A stretch of 61,088 nt of DNA. Origin: Paenibacillus sp. A3. GTDB lineage: Bacteria > Bacillota > Bacilli > Paenibacillales > NBRC-103111. Below are positions 60,561 to 61,088 of the stretch, one piece after another. Positions within the stretch are counted from its first letter, which is position 1; the number at the start of each line of letters is the position of its first letter. The notes under the pieces are model-generated. The model saw nothing but the letters and a program-made list of their open reading frames with translations. It was not told the origin of the DNA and made no database searches. Where the stretch lies: positions 1 to 61,088 of the forward strand of contig NZ_JTHN01000015.1 of NCBI RefSeq assembly GCF_001399685.1. Direction: 5' to 3'. The translations under genes and the position numbers were made by a program.

Positions 60561-61034
60561 ATGCCGTCAAAAATTTTGAAAGAATTTAAAGAATTTGCAA
60601 TTAAAGGGAATATGATCGATCTGGCGATCGGGGTTATTATCGGAGGCGCTTTTGGCAAAGTCGTTACTTCGATCGTCAACGATTTGGTTATGCCTCCGAT
60701 CGGGCTACTGTTGGGTAAAGTGAATTTCACGGATTTATTTATTAGTTTGGACGGGAAGTCCTACGAGACGCTTAAAGATGCCAAGGAAGCGAGTGCGGCA
60801 ACGTTTAACTACGGATTGTTCCTCAGCACGCTGCTCGATTTTCTGATCGTCTCGTTCGTTATTTTTATCGCCGTCAAGCAGATCAACCGGTTCCGCCGAA
60901 AAGAAGAAGCCAAGCCCAATCCGAAAGAAAACATTAAAGAATGTCCGGAATGCTTGCCCGAAATCCCCAAAAAAGCATCCCGCTGCAAATACTGCACCGC
61001 CGTTCTCGAAGCTCCGGCTGTGGAACGCGCTTAG
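60561..61034 (+). CDS. mscL: large-conductance mechanosensitive channel MscL
   Basis: 157 residues, start after AAAAAAGGAGA. The N-terminal [22 protein letters not shown] (core [14 protein letters not shown]) is the S1 helix and pore-forming TM1; [14 protein letters not shown] ends TM1, and [16 protein letters not shown] is TM2. A C-terminal extension carries [18 protein letters not shown], a zinc-ribbon-like motif found in Firmicute MscL versions. It opens on osmotic downshift to release solutes. Confidence 0.95.
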   Translation: MPSKILKEFKEFAIKGNMIDLAIGVIIGGAFGKVVTSIVNDLVMPPIGLLLGKVNFTDLFISLDGKSYETLKDAKEASAATFNYGLFLSTLLDFLIVSFVIFIAVKQINRFRRKEEAKPNPKENIKECPECLPEIPKKASRCKYCTAVLEAPAVERA

Positions 61035-61088
61035 CCCCCTTACAGCTCAGACAGCCTGTGCTCCTGCTTGAAATCTTAGGGAGCCTGG

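Overview
The window looks like a chromosomal segment of a spore-forming Firmicute of the Paenibacillus type. The evidence is CgeB-like and YheC/YheD spore-coat proteins, collagen-like spore-surface proteins, a YjcZ-type micropeptide, DUF2935, strong Gram-positive ribosome binding sites and a moderately GC-rich backbone broken by AT-rich accessory islands. No rRNA, tRNA or CRISPR array was seen. Gene names rest on recognised motifs and on comparison between genes inside the window; no database search was possible.

Layout. 1-7.1 kb: a co-directional probable spore-surface glycosylation operon (two CgeB-like proteins, an Arg-rich small protein, an RmlD-like reductase, three GT2 glycosyltransferases, three small helical proteins) closed by a strong terminator. 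7.1-8.3 kb: fabH with a textbook promoter and FapR box. 8.3-11.5 kb: a decayed KimA-type permease, a collagen-like protein, a GDP-perosamine-synthase-like aminotransferase and a decayed HAD hydrolase. 11.6-17.5 kb: an AT-rich island with an HTH-TPR regulator, a dead IS630 transposase, an exported DUF6973-like protein, a lipoprotein, and a TPR receptor overlapping a 38-aa pre-pro-peptide that looks like an RRNPP quorum-sensing pair.

17.6-31.8 kb: a nonulosonic (sialic/legionaminic-like) acid locus with NeuC, a DegT aminotransferase, a UDP-sugar 4,6-dehydratase, a GSA-type aminotransferase, a Gfo/Idh oxidoreductase, a cytidylyltransferase, two NeuB-family synthases and three paralogous transferases, plus a deleted neuD and a broken methyltransferase. 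31.9-37.3 kb: DUF2935 and DUF4304 proteins, a YjcZ peptide and decayed phosphonate (ppd, phnW) and YheC genes. 37.3-39.6 kb: an arsRBC operon with its operator. 39.6-41.6 kb: small paralogous proteins, a DUF3918-like peptide, a large nested inverted repeat and a methyltransferase. 41.7-48.8 kb: a leftward GDP-mannose-derived sugar operon (ManC, GMD/RMD, NeuD/PerB-like acyltransferase, three GT4 enzymes). 49-50.8 kb: YheC/D and a second collagen-like protein.

51-57 kb: rbsRKDACB, a complete ribose uptake and utilisation operon with a sigma-A-type promoter and two LacI-type operators. 57-58.1 kb: an AT-rich stretch with a TxpA/BsrG-like type I toxin and a candidate antisense RNA. 58.2-61 kb: a NarL-type two-component pair, a YcnI-like protein and MscL.

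How it fits together: ManC, GMD, the Per-like aminotransferase and the PerB-like acyltransferase could make GDP-N-acetylperosamine. The nonulosonate genes could supply one or two CMP-activated acidic sugars. CgeB-like, GT2, GT4 and KPHP-motif transferases could build glycans on collagen-like spore proteins. Several genes have lost internal segments, so the accessory parts are actively decaying.
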